A stretch of 64,000 nt of DNA, from contig JACPOU010000012.1 in NCBI GenBank assembly GCA_016191345.1, positions 1-64,000 on the forward strand. The letters are read 5' to 3'. Position numbers and translations under genes: made by a program. A model generated the notes under the pieces. The model saw only the letters and a program-made list of their open reading frames with translations. It ran no database searches and was not told the DNA's origin. Shown here piece after piece: positions 55,446 to 64,000 of this stretch. Position 1 is the stretch's first letter. Every line of letters begins with the position of its first letter. This stretch comes from Chloroflexota bacterium (GTDB taxonomy: Bacteria > Chloroflexota > Limnocylindria > Limnocylindrales > CSP1-4).

Positions 55446-57182
55446 TCAGCGCGGGCGGTAGAAGTCGACGACGAGGCGGACGCGACCGCTGGCCGCCCAG
55501 ACCCCGATGCCGACCCGGTCGTACTTGGTGTTCATCAGGTTGACCCAGTGGCCGCCGCTGTAACTCCGTTCGCTCTGGTAGAAGAGGTGTGTCCCGAGAA
55601 CGGAGGCATACGGCTCGCCGCTCCGGCAGCCCAGGTTCTCCGCCCAGATGTAGCTCGTATAGCCGGCGGCCTTCAGGCGGTCGGCCGGCGTGCCCCCGGA
55701 GAAGTGGGTGCACAGGTTGCTGAGGGCGAGCTTCTTCGCATAGGGGCGGGAGACGGTGGCGCTGATCCCGGCGTCCTGCACCAGCGGGGGCACGACCTGG
55801 CCGCCGGAGGCGGTACAGCCGCCGCTGGACGTGACGAGGCCGCCGCCGCGATTGCAGTTCATGAGCTTCAGGTAGTAGGTCTCCACGGCGCCCCAGGTGC
55901 CGGAGCCGAGGCTGCCGCCCGAGGTTCCGCCGGACGTTCCGCCGGCCGTCCCGCCGGACGTCCCGCCGCTCGTGCTGGGCGGTTTCGGCGGCACCGGCCT
56001 GGCGGCGGTCGTGAAGGAGACCGAGCTCGCGGCCCGGACCGGGAGTCCGGCCTTCGAGGTCGCTCCGGTGCCGATCGCGATCGTCACCGACTGCGAGTAG
56101 CCCAGGACGACCTTCGGATCGAAGATGAGGACGGTGTCGTTCTCGGCCCAGCTGAAGCTGCCCGCGATGGCCACGGCGCCCTGGGTCGCGGACCAGGCCG
56201 CCTCCGTCGTCGATCGGTCCATCGGCTCCGTGAAGCGGACCGAGAGGTTCTGGCTCCAGGCGACGCCTGCCGAGCGGTTGGCGGGCCGGAAGCGGACGAC
56301 CGCGGGCGCGGCGGCAGTCCGGATCTGCAGCGCCTGGCCGCCGACCTCGACCCCCTCCGCGTCGAGGACCCCGGCGGCGAGCGCCACGCGGTAGGCCGTG
56401 TCCCCCCGGAGCGGGGCGTCCGGGACGAACTCGAAGGCAGGAGCGTCGGGTACGGCGTCCGCGGCCGGGACCAGCCGCCCGGCCAGCGCCGGCTCCACAT
56501 CGAGGCCGACGGTCGACGCGTCGACCGGACCGTCAAAGGTGATCCGGAAGGTCGTCGCCGCGGTCGCCTCATTGCCGGCGAGGTTCGTCGCCGCGAGGGT
56601 GGCCGCAACGGGCGGGCGGGTATTGAAGGCGGCCCGGAGCCGCCGCTCGAGGGGCCGGCCGTCCGCATCGAGGGCGCCGGGCAGGACCGTGATCGAGTAG
56701 AAGGTCCCCGTCCGCCAGATGGTGGCGGGGCGAATGATCAGGCGCGTCGCCGTGTCATCCCATCCGAAGGTCACGTCCGTCGCGGGCGTGACCCGGATCA
56801 TCGACTCGACGCTCGCCGCGTTCATGGCCGCCGCGAACGAGATCGTGACGGGAGCGACCGGTGATTCGGACGTCAGGATCTCGGTCGTGAACTCGGTCGG
56901 GTCGATGGCGGTTGCGCGCGACGGAGGCGTCGCCGCCGTGGGCGCGGGACGGGTGCCGGGGAACGCGACGATCGCGCCGACGGCGAGGACGATCGCGAGG
57001 ACGAAGAGGCGGCGAGCCCCCGCGCGACTGACGAGCGATCGGCCGATCACGCCGGCGAGGACGGGGACCGCCAGGGCGGTCGCGAACACGTTCCGCAATA
57101 CGTTCAGTCTCCTGGCACGTCGCTGGGACGATGGCATCGTGAGGCTGGGCGCCGAGCTTGGCGGCCGGTCGAAGGATAGCAC
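55446..57182 (-). CDS. Secreted/anchored protein with Ig-like (Big_5-type) domains and C-terminal CAP/SCP domain
   Basis: Signal/TM, TRLIIRPATIWRTGTFYSITVLPGALDADG repeats, TSGGTSGGTAGG linker, CAP-like YTSYIWAENLGCRSGEPYASVLGTHLFYQSERSYSGGHWVNLMNTKYDRVGIGVWAASGRVRLVVDFY. Confidence 0.85.
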   Translation of the reverse strand: MLSFDRPPSSAPSLTMPSSQRRARRLNVLRNVFATALAVPVLAGVIGRSLVSRAGARRLFVLAIVLAVGAIVAFPGTRPAPTAATPPSRATAIDPTEFTTEILTSESPVAPVTISFAAAMNAASVESMIRVTPATDVTFGWDDTATRLIIRPATIWRTGTFYSITVLPGALDADGRPLERRLRAAFNTRPPVAATLAATNLAGNEATAATTFRITFDGPVDASTVGLDVEPALAGRLVPAADAVPDAPAFEFVPDAPLRGDTAYRVALAAGVLDAEGVEVGGQALQIRTAAAPAVVRFRPANRSAGVAWSQNLSVRFTEPMDRSTTEAAWSATQGAVAIAGSFSWAENDTVLIFDPKVVLGYSQSVTIAIGTGATSKAGLPVRAASSVSFTTAARPVPPKPPSTSGGTSGGTAGGTSGGTSGGSLGSGTWGAVETYYLKLMNCNRGGGLVTSSGGCTASGGQVVPPLVQDAGISATVSRPYAKKLALSNLCTHFSGGTPADRLKAAGYTSYIWAENLGCRSGEPYASVLGTHLFYQSERSYSGGHWVNLMNTKYDRVGIGVWAASGRVRLVVDFYRPR

Positions 57183-57210
57183 GGCCCATTCCGGAGTCGC
57201 CTCCGAGGGG

Positions 57211-58662
57211 TCAGGCAGCCGGATCTCCGGCCCGCGCCGGCGGCTCCATCTCGAGGCGGCCGGCGGGCCGGTAACGGCCGAAGGAGCCCGTCACGAGGCC
57301 CCGTGCCTCGAGCGCGGTGAGGCCGCCCAGCACGGCCGCGAGCGGCATCGTCGTGACCGCCACGAGCTCGTCGACGGTCGCAGCGCCGGCGACGAGCGCA
57401 TCCGCGAGACGCGCATCGCGAGGGGCGAGCTCCAGGCGGCGGGCGGCCGAGGTCGGCTCGCGGACGGGTCGTGGCGAGGGGCGAAGGGAGGGCGCCGTCG
57501 CCGGGCCGGAGCGGCGTGCGGGCAGCGGCGCCGGAAACGCGGCCGGAAACGCGGCCGGAAACGCGGCCGCGGCGACGAGCCCGAGGTCGTCGAGGAGCTG
57601 CGGGATCCCGGCGACGATCCGCGCCTCGCCCGGGAATTCCCGGAGCCAGGACAGGCAGCCCGCCGATTCCGGAGCGTCGATCGGTCCCGGCACGACGAAG
57701 AGGTCGCGGCCCTGGTCCAGCGCCCAGCGGGCGGTCACGAGCGCCCCGCTCGTCGCCCCGGCCTCGACGACGACGACGGCATCGGCGAGGCCGCTGATGA
57801 TCCGGTTGCGGCGGGGAAACGTCCCGCGCGTGGGCTCGGTGCCCGGCGGATGCTCGGACACGATCGCGCCCCCGGAGGCGACGATCGCGTCGGCGAGGTG
57901 ATCGTGGGATTTCGGGAAGAGCCGGTCGTGCCCGCCGCCGATCACGCCCACGGTCCGGCCGTTCGCGAGAACGACGGCCTGGTGGGCCGCCCCGTCGATG
58001 CCGGTCGCGAGCCCGCTGGTCACGAGCGCGCCGGCGCGCGCCAGGGCCGCTCCGAGGCGCGCGGCGGTTCGACGGCCGGCATCGGTCGGCCGTCGCGTCC
58101 CCACCACGGCCACGGCGTGGCTGGCCTCGAGGGCTGAGACCTCGCCGCGGACGAACAGGACCCGCGGCGGCAGCTCGATCCGGCGGAGCCGCTGCGGGTA
58201 GCGGGAATCTGCGGACGACAGTGGCGCGACGCCCGCCGCCGCCATCGCGTCGAGGATCCGTCCGGGCTGCCGCGCCGCGACCGCGAGCGCCTCCGCCGCG
58301 CCATCGCTCATGGCATGTCCGCGACGGTCCGGATCCGGGTCCCGGCTGGCACCGAGCAGGGCCCGGACCCCGCTGGGCACGAGGGCCGCGGCCAGCACCT
58401 CGCGCGGATCGCCGAATGCCTCGAGGAGCCGTTCCAGGAAGATGGGCCCGACGCCGGTCGCGGACGTGAGGACGGCGAGCGCCTCGGCCTCGGAGAGCGC
58501 ATCGACCGCCGGCGAGGCGCTGGCGCCCCCGGTGCCCGCACCCGGAGCGCGGACATCGGCGCCCGGCCCGCGGTCCATCCCCGGCGCACCGTCGCCGCCG
58601 TCCGCCTCCGGGAGGTGGGCCGCCAGCGGTCCGAGCGGTCCATGCCGTCCGATGCCGAGCAT
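57211..58662 (-). CDS. dprA: DNA-processing protein DprA
   Basis: VGTRRPTDAGRRTAARLGAALARAGALVTSGLATGIDGAAHQAVV; TFPRRNRIISGLADAVVVVEAGATSGALVTARWALDQGRDLFVVPG. Confidence 0.95.
   Translation of the reverse strand: MLGIGRHGPLGPLAAHLPEADGGDGAPGMDRGPGADVRAPGAGTGGASASPAVDALSEAEALAVLTSATGVGPIFLERLLEAFGDPREVLAAALVPSGVRALLGASRDPDPDRRGHAMSDGAAEALAVAARQPGRILDAMAAAGVAPLSSADSRYPQRLRRIELPPRVLFVRGEVSALEASHAVAVVGTRRPTDAGRRTAARLGAALARAGALVTSGLATGIDGAAHQAVVLANGRTVGVIGGGHDRLFPKSHDHLADAIVASGGAIVSEHPPGTEPTRGTFPRRNRIISGLADAVVVVEAGATSGALVTARWALDQGRDLFVVPGPIDAPESAGCLSWLREFPGEARIVAGIPQLLDDLGLVAAAAFPAAFPAAFPAPLPARRSGPATAPSLRPSPRPVREPTSAARRLELAPRDARLADALVAGAATVDELVAVTTMPLAAVLGGLTALEARGLVTGSFGRYRPAGRLEMEPPARAGDPAA
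57531..57566. repeat. 12-bp perfect tandem repeat x3 within dprA (ccggaaacgcgg; encodes AFPA units)
   Basis: Read directly; protein FPAAFPAAFPAPLP. Confidence 0.95.
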
Positions 58663-60290
58663 CAGCCGGCCAGGGCGCGGGCTGGGTCCGAGGCCGGCGC
58701 CCGCCACCGCGCCGCCTCCTCGAGATGGGCCTCCTCGACGGCCTCTGCGCCTTCGAGGTCCGCGATCGTCCGGGCGACCCGCAGGAGGCGATCCGTGCCG
58801 CGTCCCGACAGCCGCTCCAGCTCCGCGAGCGCCACGGCACTCCCGCGCGTGGCCGGGGTCAGCCGGCAGGCCGTGCGCAGCGCGCGGCCCGAGCTGCGGG
58901 CGTTGAGGAGGAAGGGCGGACGCCCGAGCTGGACCGCGCGGGCCGCGGCGATCCGTGCGGCGACGGTCGCGGAGTCCTCGGGCTCCGTGCCGCCCACGAG
59001 CGCCGCCGCGCGGAGGCGCGGCATCCCGACCCACAGGTCGATCCGGTCGCGGAGGGGTCCCGAGATCCGGCCGACGTAGCGCTCCGGCCCGTAGAGCGGG
59101 CAGGTGCACGGGAGATCCGTCCCCGCGAAGCCGCACCGGCAGGGGTTCATCGCGGCCACGAGCTGGAAGCGGGCCGGCAGGATGGCCTGGCGCGTCGCCC
59201 GCGCGATGGCGACGCGGCCCTCCTCGAGAGGCTGGCGGAGTGCCTCGAGCACGTCCCGGGCGAACTCGGGCAGCTCGTCGAGGAAGAGAACCCCGTGATC
59301 CGCCCGAGTGACCTCGCCTGGCAGCAGCCCCGGACCGCCGCCCACGATCGCGGCGTAGGACGCCGTATGGTGCGGTGCCCGGAACGGCGGCTGGCGGACA
59401 AGGGCCCGCACCGCGCGCTCGGCCGAGACCGAGGCAACGGTCGTGGCGGCGAGGGCCTCGGCGTCGCCCAGTGGCGGCAGGAGCGTCGGGATGGTCCGGG
59501 CCAGGAGCGTCTTGCCGCTCCCCGGGGGCCCGATGAGCAGGAGCGCGTGACCACCGGCCAGCGCCACCTCGAGCGCGCGGCGGGCCTCCGCCTGCCCGCG
59601 GACCTCGGCGAGGTCGGGCGCGGGAGTCCCCACGCCGTCAAGGACCGGACCCGGGCCGGGCCCGACGCCGGACGCCGGGCCCGGCGGGCCCGGCAGGTCG
59701 CCCGCGGTCACCGCGCCGCCCCCGCGAGCCGTGACGACCTCGGCCAGCTCGACGCGGTTCGGTCGCAGCGGTCCCGCGCGGCGGCGGGCCCGGAGCCGAT
59801 CCACGGCCTCGCCGAGCGTCGCGCACCCGATCGCCTCGATACCGGGCACGAGCGCGGCCTCCTCGAGCGAGGCGGACGGCACGAGCGCTCGCGGCACGCC
59901 CCGCGCGGCAAGGGCCGCGAGCATCGGGAGGATCCCCGGCACGGGCCGGACCTCGCTGCCAAGCGAGAGCTCTCCGATGAGCGCCGTCCGGCCGAGCGAC
60001 GCGGTGAACTGCTCCGAGCCGAGGAGGATCCCGATGGCGATGGCGAGGTCCAGGCTGGCGCCGCCCTTGGGCAGGTCCGCCGGGGCGAGGTTCACGGTGA
60101 TGCGCCGTGCCGGGTGGAGGAACCCCGCGTTCCGGATCGCGCCGCGGACACGCTCCCGCGCCTCGCGCAGGGACGCATCGGCGAGGCCGACGATCGTGAA
60201 CCCGGGCAGGCCGGGGGCCACGTCGACCTCGACCCGGATCTGGCGGCCGTCGAGGCCGATGAGCGTGGCGGAGAGCAGGGTTGCGAGCAC
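58662..60290 (-). CDS. comM: YifB/ComM-family Mg-chelatase-like AAA ATPase
   Basis: VDVAPGLPGFTIVGLADASLREARERVRGAIRNAG; LLIGPPGSGKTLLARTIPTLLPPL; LFLDELPEFARDVLEALRQPLEEG; AAMNPCRCGF. Confidence 0.96.
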   Translation of the reverse strand: MLATLLSATLIGLDGRQIRVEVDVAPGLPGFTIVGLADASLREARERVRGAIRNAGFLHPARRITVNLAPADLPKGGASLDLAIAIGILLGSEQFTASLGRTALIGELSLGSEVRPVPGILPMLAALAARGVPRALVPSASLEEAALVPGIEAIGCATLGEAVDRLRARRRAGPLRPNRVELAEVVTARGGGAVTAGDLPGPPGPASGVGPGPGPVLDGVGTPAPDLAEVRGQAEARRALEVALAGGHALLLIGPPGSGKTLLARTIPTLLPPLGDAEALAATTVASVSAERAVRALVRQPPFRAPHHTASYAAIVGGGPGLLPGEVTRADHGVLFLDELPEFARDVLEALRQPLEEGRVAIARATRQAILPARFQLVAAMNPCRCGFAGTDLPCTCPLYGPERYVGRISGPLRDRIDLWVGMPRLRAAALVGGTEPEDSATVAARIAAARAVQLGRPPFLLNARSSGRALRTACRLTPATRGSAVALAELERLSGRGTDRLLRVARTIADLEGAEAVEEAHLEEAARWRAPASDPARALAG

Positions 60291-60396
60291 GGGCGGAACC
60301 GTACCCGGAGGCCCTTATCGGCCGATCACCTGTCGGCCATGCGCCGCGGCCTGCCGGCCGCGCCCGGCGCATTCGGCACCGCGCGCCGCCGCAGGC

Positions 60397-61566
60397 TCAG
60401 CGCGCGACGGACTTCGCGGGGGCCGCCGGCGCGTGGATCTTGTCGATCGTGGCCGCCATCGCCGCGACCTCGCGGCCGAGCGGCGAATCCGCCTTCGTGA
60501 AGGCGAACGGCGAGCCCGAATTCTGGGCGCTGATCGCGACCCGGTACTCGTTCGCGATCTTGTACTCGAAGGGCCGCTTCAGGGCGCCCTCGGCAGCCTG
60601 GATGCTGATCCCCGTGAAGGCATTCGAGCGGTTGAGGAGGAGCTTGACCTTGCTCTGCTCGTAGCCGATCCGGCCGAGAGCCTCCAGCACGAGGCGGACG
60701 TTCTTCAGGCAGGAGAGGTCCGCGGTCATGACGACGAAGATCATGTCGGCGTGGTCGAGGACCGAGAGGGTGAGGTCGCCGAGCCGCTTCTCCACGTCGA
60801 CGACGACGTAGTCATACATCGTCCGGAGCTGGGCCAGGGACTGCGACATCTGGCTCTCGTGGACGAGGTCGCTCTCCTCCGGGTTCGGCGGGGCCAGCAG
60901 GAGGTCCACCCCGGAGTCGTGGCGGACGACGACCGACTTCAGGAGGTCGGCGTCGATGGCGGGGGCATTCACGACGTCGGCGATGCTCTTGCGGTCGTTG
61001 CCGAGATCGAGGAAGACCCGGTGGTCGCCGAACTGCAGCACGCCGTCCACGAGCGCGACGCGCCGGTGCTGCTCCTGGTGGAGCGAGATCGCGGTGTTGA
61101 TCGCGAGGGTCGTGGTCCCCACGCCGCCCTTGGCCCCATAGAAGGCCAGCAGCTTGCCGAGCGGCGGACGTCCGCCGCCCGTGCCCTCGCGCGCGCCGAA
61201 GCGGGCGAGGAGGCTCTTCATCCGGGCGAGGAGCTCGGCCTGGTGGAAGGGCTTGACGAGGTAATCGTCCGCACCGGCACGCAGGCCCCGGACCTTCTGC
61301 TCGACCTCCTTCTCGGCGGTCAGCATGATGATCGGGACGTGGGTCTCCTGGCCCTCGACCTCGCGGATCCTGGTCGCCACCGCGTAGCCGTCGACCTTCG
61401 GCAGCGTGACGTCGAGCAGGATGAGGTCTGGCGCGTCCGCCTCCCAGAGCCGGAGGCCCTCGGTGCCGTCACCCGCGACGACGACCTCGAAGCCTTCCTG
61501 CTTCAGGGTGACGCGAAGGAGGCGCTGGACGTTCGGGTCGTCGTCGACGACGAGGATCTTGGTCAT
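60397..61566 (-). CDS. Receiver domain fused to CpaE/TadZ-like MinD-family ATPase
   Basis: ILVVDDDPNVQRLL...LILLDVTLPKVDG...DDYLVKPF; YGAKGGVGTTTLAINTAISL; YDYVVVDVEKRLGDLTLSVLDHADMIFVV. Confidence 0.9.
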   Translation of the reverse strand: MTKILVVDDDPNVQRLLRVTLKQEGFEVVVAGDGTEGLRLWEADAPDLILLDVTLPKVDGYAVATRIREVEGQETHVPIIMLTAEKEVEQKVRGLRAGADDYLVKPFHQAELLARMKSLLARFGAREGTGGGRPPLGKLLAFYGAKGGVGTTTLAINTAISLHQEQHRRVALVDGVLQFGDHRVFLDLGNDRKSIADVVNAPAIDADLLKSVVVRHDSGVDLLLAPPNPEESDLVHESQMSQSLAQLRTMYDYVVVDVEKRLGDLTLSVLDHADMIFVVMTADLSCLKNVRLVLEALGRIGYEQSKVKLLLNRSNAFTGISIQAAEGALKRPFEYKIANEYRVAISAQNSGSPFAFTKADSPLGREVAAMAATIDKIHAPAAPAKSVAR

Positions 61567-62609
61567 GCCGGGTGGTCAGCCTCCGCGCGGAGCGACGGCC
61601 CGTCGGATTCGTCCGACGCCCCCGTCGCGGCCGAGGCGAGTATACCGACCGGCGCATCGCGGTCCCGCGCCGTTTCGAAGGCCCGCCGGAGGAAGGCGCT
61701 GACCCGCTCGTCCCAGGCGTCGCCGGCGGCCCGGCGTCCGGCCGCGTGGGCCGCGCCCGGGACCATCCAGGTCTCCGTCCCCTCGGGCGCTGCCGCGATC
61801 AGGCGGCGGGCTTCGGGCGGCGGGACGGTCGTGTCGGCGTCGCCGTGGATGAGGAGCAGCGGAAGGTCCTCGAGGAGCCCGACGAGCCGCACCGGCTCCG
61901 TCGATCGCAGGTCCTCGCCCACAAGCTGCGCCGCGATCGTGAACGCGCGACGGGCGAGGGCATGGCGCAGGAACGTCGGTCCGCGCAGCCGGTTCGCGAC
62001 GACCGTCGGCAGCTCGGCGGTGACCGCCTCCGCGACGATCCCGGCGATCTGGGGTCGTGGCGCGGGGGACGTCAGCTTCGGCGCGTCCGCATCCGAATCG
62101 GCCGAGGCGAGGCCGCCGTCGCCGAGGATCACGGCCGCGGCGATGGCGGTGATCCCGCCCATCGACGTTCCGACGAGGGCCACGCGCCGGATGCCGCGCT
62201 CCCCGAGCCAGGCGAGCGCCCCGCCGACGTCGTCGACCTCGCGCAGCCCGAAGGTCGTCAGACTCGCGTCGGAGCCGCCGTGGCCCCGGAAGTCGAGGCC
62301 GAGCACGCCGGCCGTCCGCCGGAGGGTCGGGCCGTACTCGACGAGGTCCGGCGTGACGGACCCCGAGTAGCCGTGAAGGAGGAGGATCGCCTCCCGCGGA
62401 TCCGGCTTCCAGCCCGCGCCAGAGCCGGCTCCGGGACCGGCGGCGTCGCGATCGGCGTCCAGCCAGCGGCCCGCAAGCCGGACCCCGTCGCGCGACACGA
62501 GCCGGACGACCTCGCCGCCGAGGCGGTCCAGCGCCGGCTTGAGCGCCGCCTCCTCCGGCCGCGTCCGGGGCGCGTCCAGCATCCGCCTGGCGATGCGCCC
62601 GGCGATCAC
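61563..62609 (-). CDS. Alpha/beta hydrolase
   Basis: REAILLLHGYSGSVTPDLVEYGPTLR; VALVGTSMGGITAIAAAV; LLIHGDADTTVPPPEARRL; GTG start 62609 or ATG 62669. Confidence 0.87.
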   Translation of the reverse strand: MIAGRIARRMLDAPRTRPEEAALKPALDRLGGEVVRLVSRDGVRLAGRWLDADRDAAGPGAGSGAGWKPDPREAILLLHGYSGSVTPDLVEYGPTLRRTAGVLGLDFRGHGGSDASLTTFGLREVDDVGGALAWLGERGIRRVALVGTSMGGITAIAAAVILGDGGLASADSDADAPKLTSPAPRPQIAGIVAEAVTAELPTVVANRLRGPTFLRHALARRAFTIAAQLVGEDLRSTEPVRLVGLLEDLPLLLIHGDADTTVPPPEARRLIAAAPEGTETWMVPGAAHAAGRRAAGDAWDERVSAFLRRAFETARDRDAPVGILASAATGASDESDGPSLRAEADHPA

Positions 62610-62619
62610 CGGGCGGTCG

Positions 62620-63525
62620 TCACGGGCGGGAGCCGCCGCCGCCCTCGTCGGCGCCCATGCCCCGGGCAAGGATGCCCGTGAACGGCTCGATGAGGCGGGT
62701 GAACTCGGTCGGGATGACGAACTTCGTCGACGGGCTCGCCCCCAGCGCCTTGAGCGCCTCGAGGTACTGGAGGGCCATCGTCTTCTGGTCGATGCCCTTG
62801 GCCGCCGAGAAGATCTGCTGGAGCGCCTCGGAGAAGCCCTGGGCCCGGAGGATCGCCGCCTGGCGATCGCCCTCGGCCTTCAGGATCTCGCCCTGCTTCG
62901 TGCCCTCGGCGACATTGATGGCGGCCTGCCGGGTGCCCTCCGATTCGGTGATCACGGCGCGCCGGGTGCGCTCGGCGGAGAGCTGGCGGTTCATCGCGTC
63001 CTGGACGTCGCGCGGCGGCGTGATCTCCCGGATCTCGACCGTCGTGACCTTGCCACCCCAGCGCTCGGTGACCTCGTCCAGCTTGGTCCGGAGAACCTCG
63101 TTGATCTGCTCCCGCTTCGAGAGGACCTCGTCGAGCGGGATGTCGCCGATGACGGCGCGAAGGGTCGTCGCCGCGACGCCGAGGAGCATGTCGTCGAGGC
63201 GCTGCGGCGCCAGGACGCTGGTCAGCGGGTCCGCGATCCGCCAGTAGACGAGGAAGTCGACCTCGATCGGGGCGTTGTCGCGGGTGATCGTCCGCTGGCT
63301 CGGGACCTCGGTCAGGGTCTCCCGGAGGTCGATCTTCACGGGCCGGTCGATGATCGGGATGAGGAAGTTGATCCCCGCCCCACGGACCATCGAGGCGTCC
63401 GTCCGGCCCAGCCGGAACACGACCATCTTCTCGTACTGCTGGACGATCCGGACCGACAGGTAGAGCAGCACGAGCAGGACCACGACGAGGAACGCCGCGA
63501 TCGAGAGCGTGAGCGGGAATTCCAT
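62620..63525 (-). CDS. SPFH/stomatin-like protein
   Basis: VRIVQQYEKMVVFRLGRTDASMVRGAGINFLIPIIDRPVKIDLRE; ERWGGKVTTVEIREITPPRDVQDAMNRQLSAERTRRAVITESEGTRQAAI. Confidence 0.94.
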   Translation of the reverse strand: MEFPLTLSIAAFLVVVLLVLLYLSVRIVQQYEKMVVFRLGRTDASMVRGAGINFLIPIIDRPVKIDLRETLTEVPSQRTITRDNAPIEVDFLVYWRIADPLTSVLAPQRLDDMLLGVAATTLRAVIGDIPLDEVLSKREQINEVLRTKLDEVTERWGGKVTTVEIREITPPRDVQDAMNRQLSAERTRRAVITESEGTRQAAINVAEGTKQGEILKAEGDRQAAILRAQGFSEALQQIFSAAKGIDQKTMALQYLEALKALGASPSTKFVIPTEFTRLIEPFTGILARGMGADEGGGGSRP

Positions 63526-63556
63526 GCGATGCCTCCTCTGCTGCCCGGCCGGCGGC

Positions 63557-64000
63557 TCAGGCAGGACTCGATGATGACGGGTCCGGCTCGACGACGAGCG
63601 TCAGGCCCTCGATGCGCACGACCCGGACCGCCGTTCCCCGTCCGAGCGGCAGGCCATCCAGCGACTTTGCCGACCATTCCTCGCCGCTGGCGTGGACGGT
63701 CCCGATCGGGCCGAGCGTCGATCTGACCTCGCCGCGGGTGCCCGTCGGGACGGCGACCGCCCCGGCGTATGGGGTCGTGCCGATCCGCCGGCTGCGCAGC
63801 GCACCCCAGGCGATGAACCCGGCGAACGCCGCGGTCGTGAGGGTGGTCACGGCGAGGAGCGGGGCGCCGACGCTGAGGAGCGGCGCCATCGGGTCGCCGG
63901 GGGCCGTGTAGAGCGCAGAGGCGCCCAGCACGAAGGCGACGAGCCCGCCGACCGTCAGCAGGCCGTGGCTCGTGACGGTCGTCTCGAGCGCGAAGAGGAC
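63557..64000 (-). CDS. NfeD-like membrane protein, 5' end beyond the right window edge
   Basis: Frame stays open to the window edge: ...FALETTVTSHGLLTVGGLVAFVLGASALYTAPGDP...GTRGEVRSTLGPIGTVHASGEEWSAKSLDGLPLGRGTAVRVVRIEGLTLVVEP. Confidence 0.85.
   Translation of the reverse strand, partial: VLFALETTVTSHGLLTVGGLVAFVLGASALYTAPGDPMAPLLSVGAPLLAVTTLTTAAFAGFIAWGALRSRRIGTTPYAGAVAVPTGTRGEVRSTLGPIGTVHASGEEWSAKSLDGLPLGRGTAVRVVRIEGLTLVVEPDPSSSSPA

Noticed and set aside
52287-56864. 1525-aa plus-strand ORF
   Set aside because: Antisense to xerC, topA and the CAP-domain gene; low-complexity Arg/Gly/Pro/Ala composition typical of a GC-rich shadow frame.
62620-64000. SPFH-NfeD pair as a novel system
   Set aside because: Stomatin/NfeD operons are widespread and well described.

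Overview
High-GC bacterial chromosome segment, probably Chloroflexota (Limnocylindria-like) judging by gene content and order; this placement is inference only. Most of the window is densely packed housekeeping genes, mainly on the minus strand, with many 4-bp stop/start overlaps: scpA-scpB-rluB-ABC, xerD-recN-nadK-tlyA-nitrilase-dxs, xseA-xseB, efp-pepP, mltG-ruvX-baseplateJ-like-ftsA-like-alaS, mnmA-iscS, typA, aspS, hisS, relA/spoT, murE-femAB-femAB-murJ-xerC-topA, dprA-comM, REC-CpaE, SPFH-NfeD. No rRNA, CRISPR array or recognisable tRNA was seen. Accessory or unusual items: an IS110-family transposase at the left edge with a structured upstream region (candidate bridge RNA) and a perfect 37-bp tandem duplication; a stand-alone ApeA-like HEPN protein (probable anti-phage gene) in a visibly AT-richer patch; a Phd/VapC-type toxin-antitoxin pair with an apparently leaderless promoter; an orphan PGM1-like ATP-grasp peptide ligase; an FtsA-like ATPase paired with a baseplate-J-like membrane protein; and an unusually long aspS-hisS intergenic region with inverted, tandem and hisS-flanking repeats. 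The long plus-strand ORFs in the track are mostly antisense shadows of real minus-strand genes. All assignments come from reading translated sequence; no database search was run.
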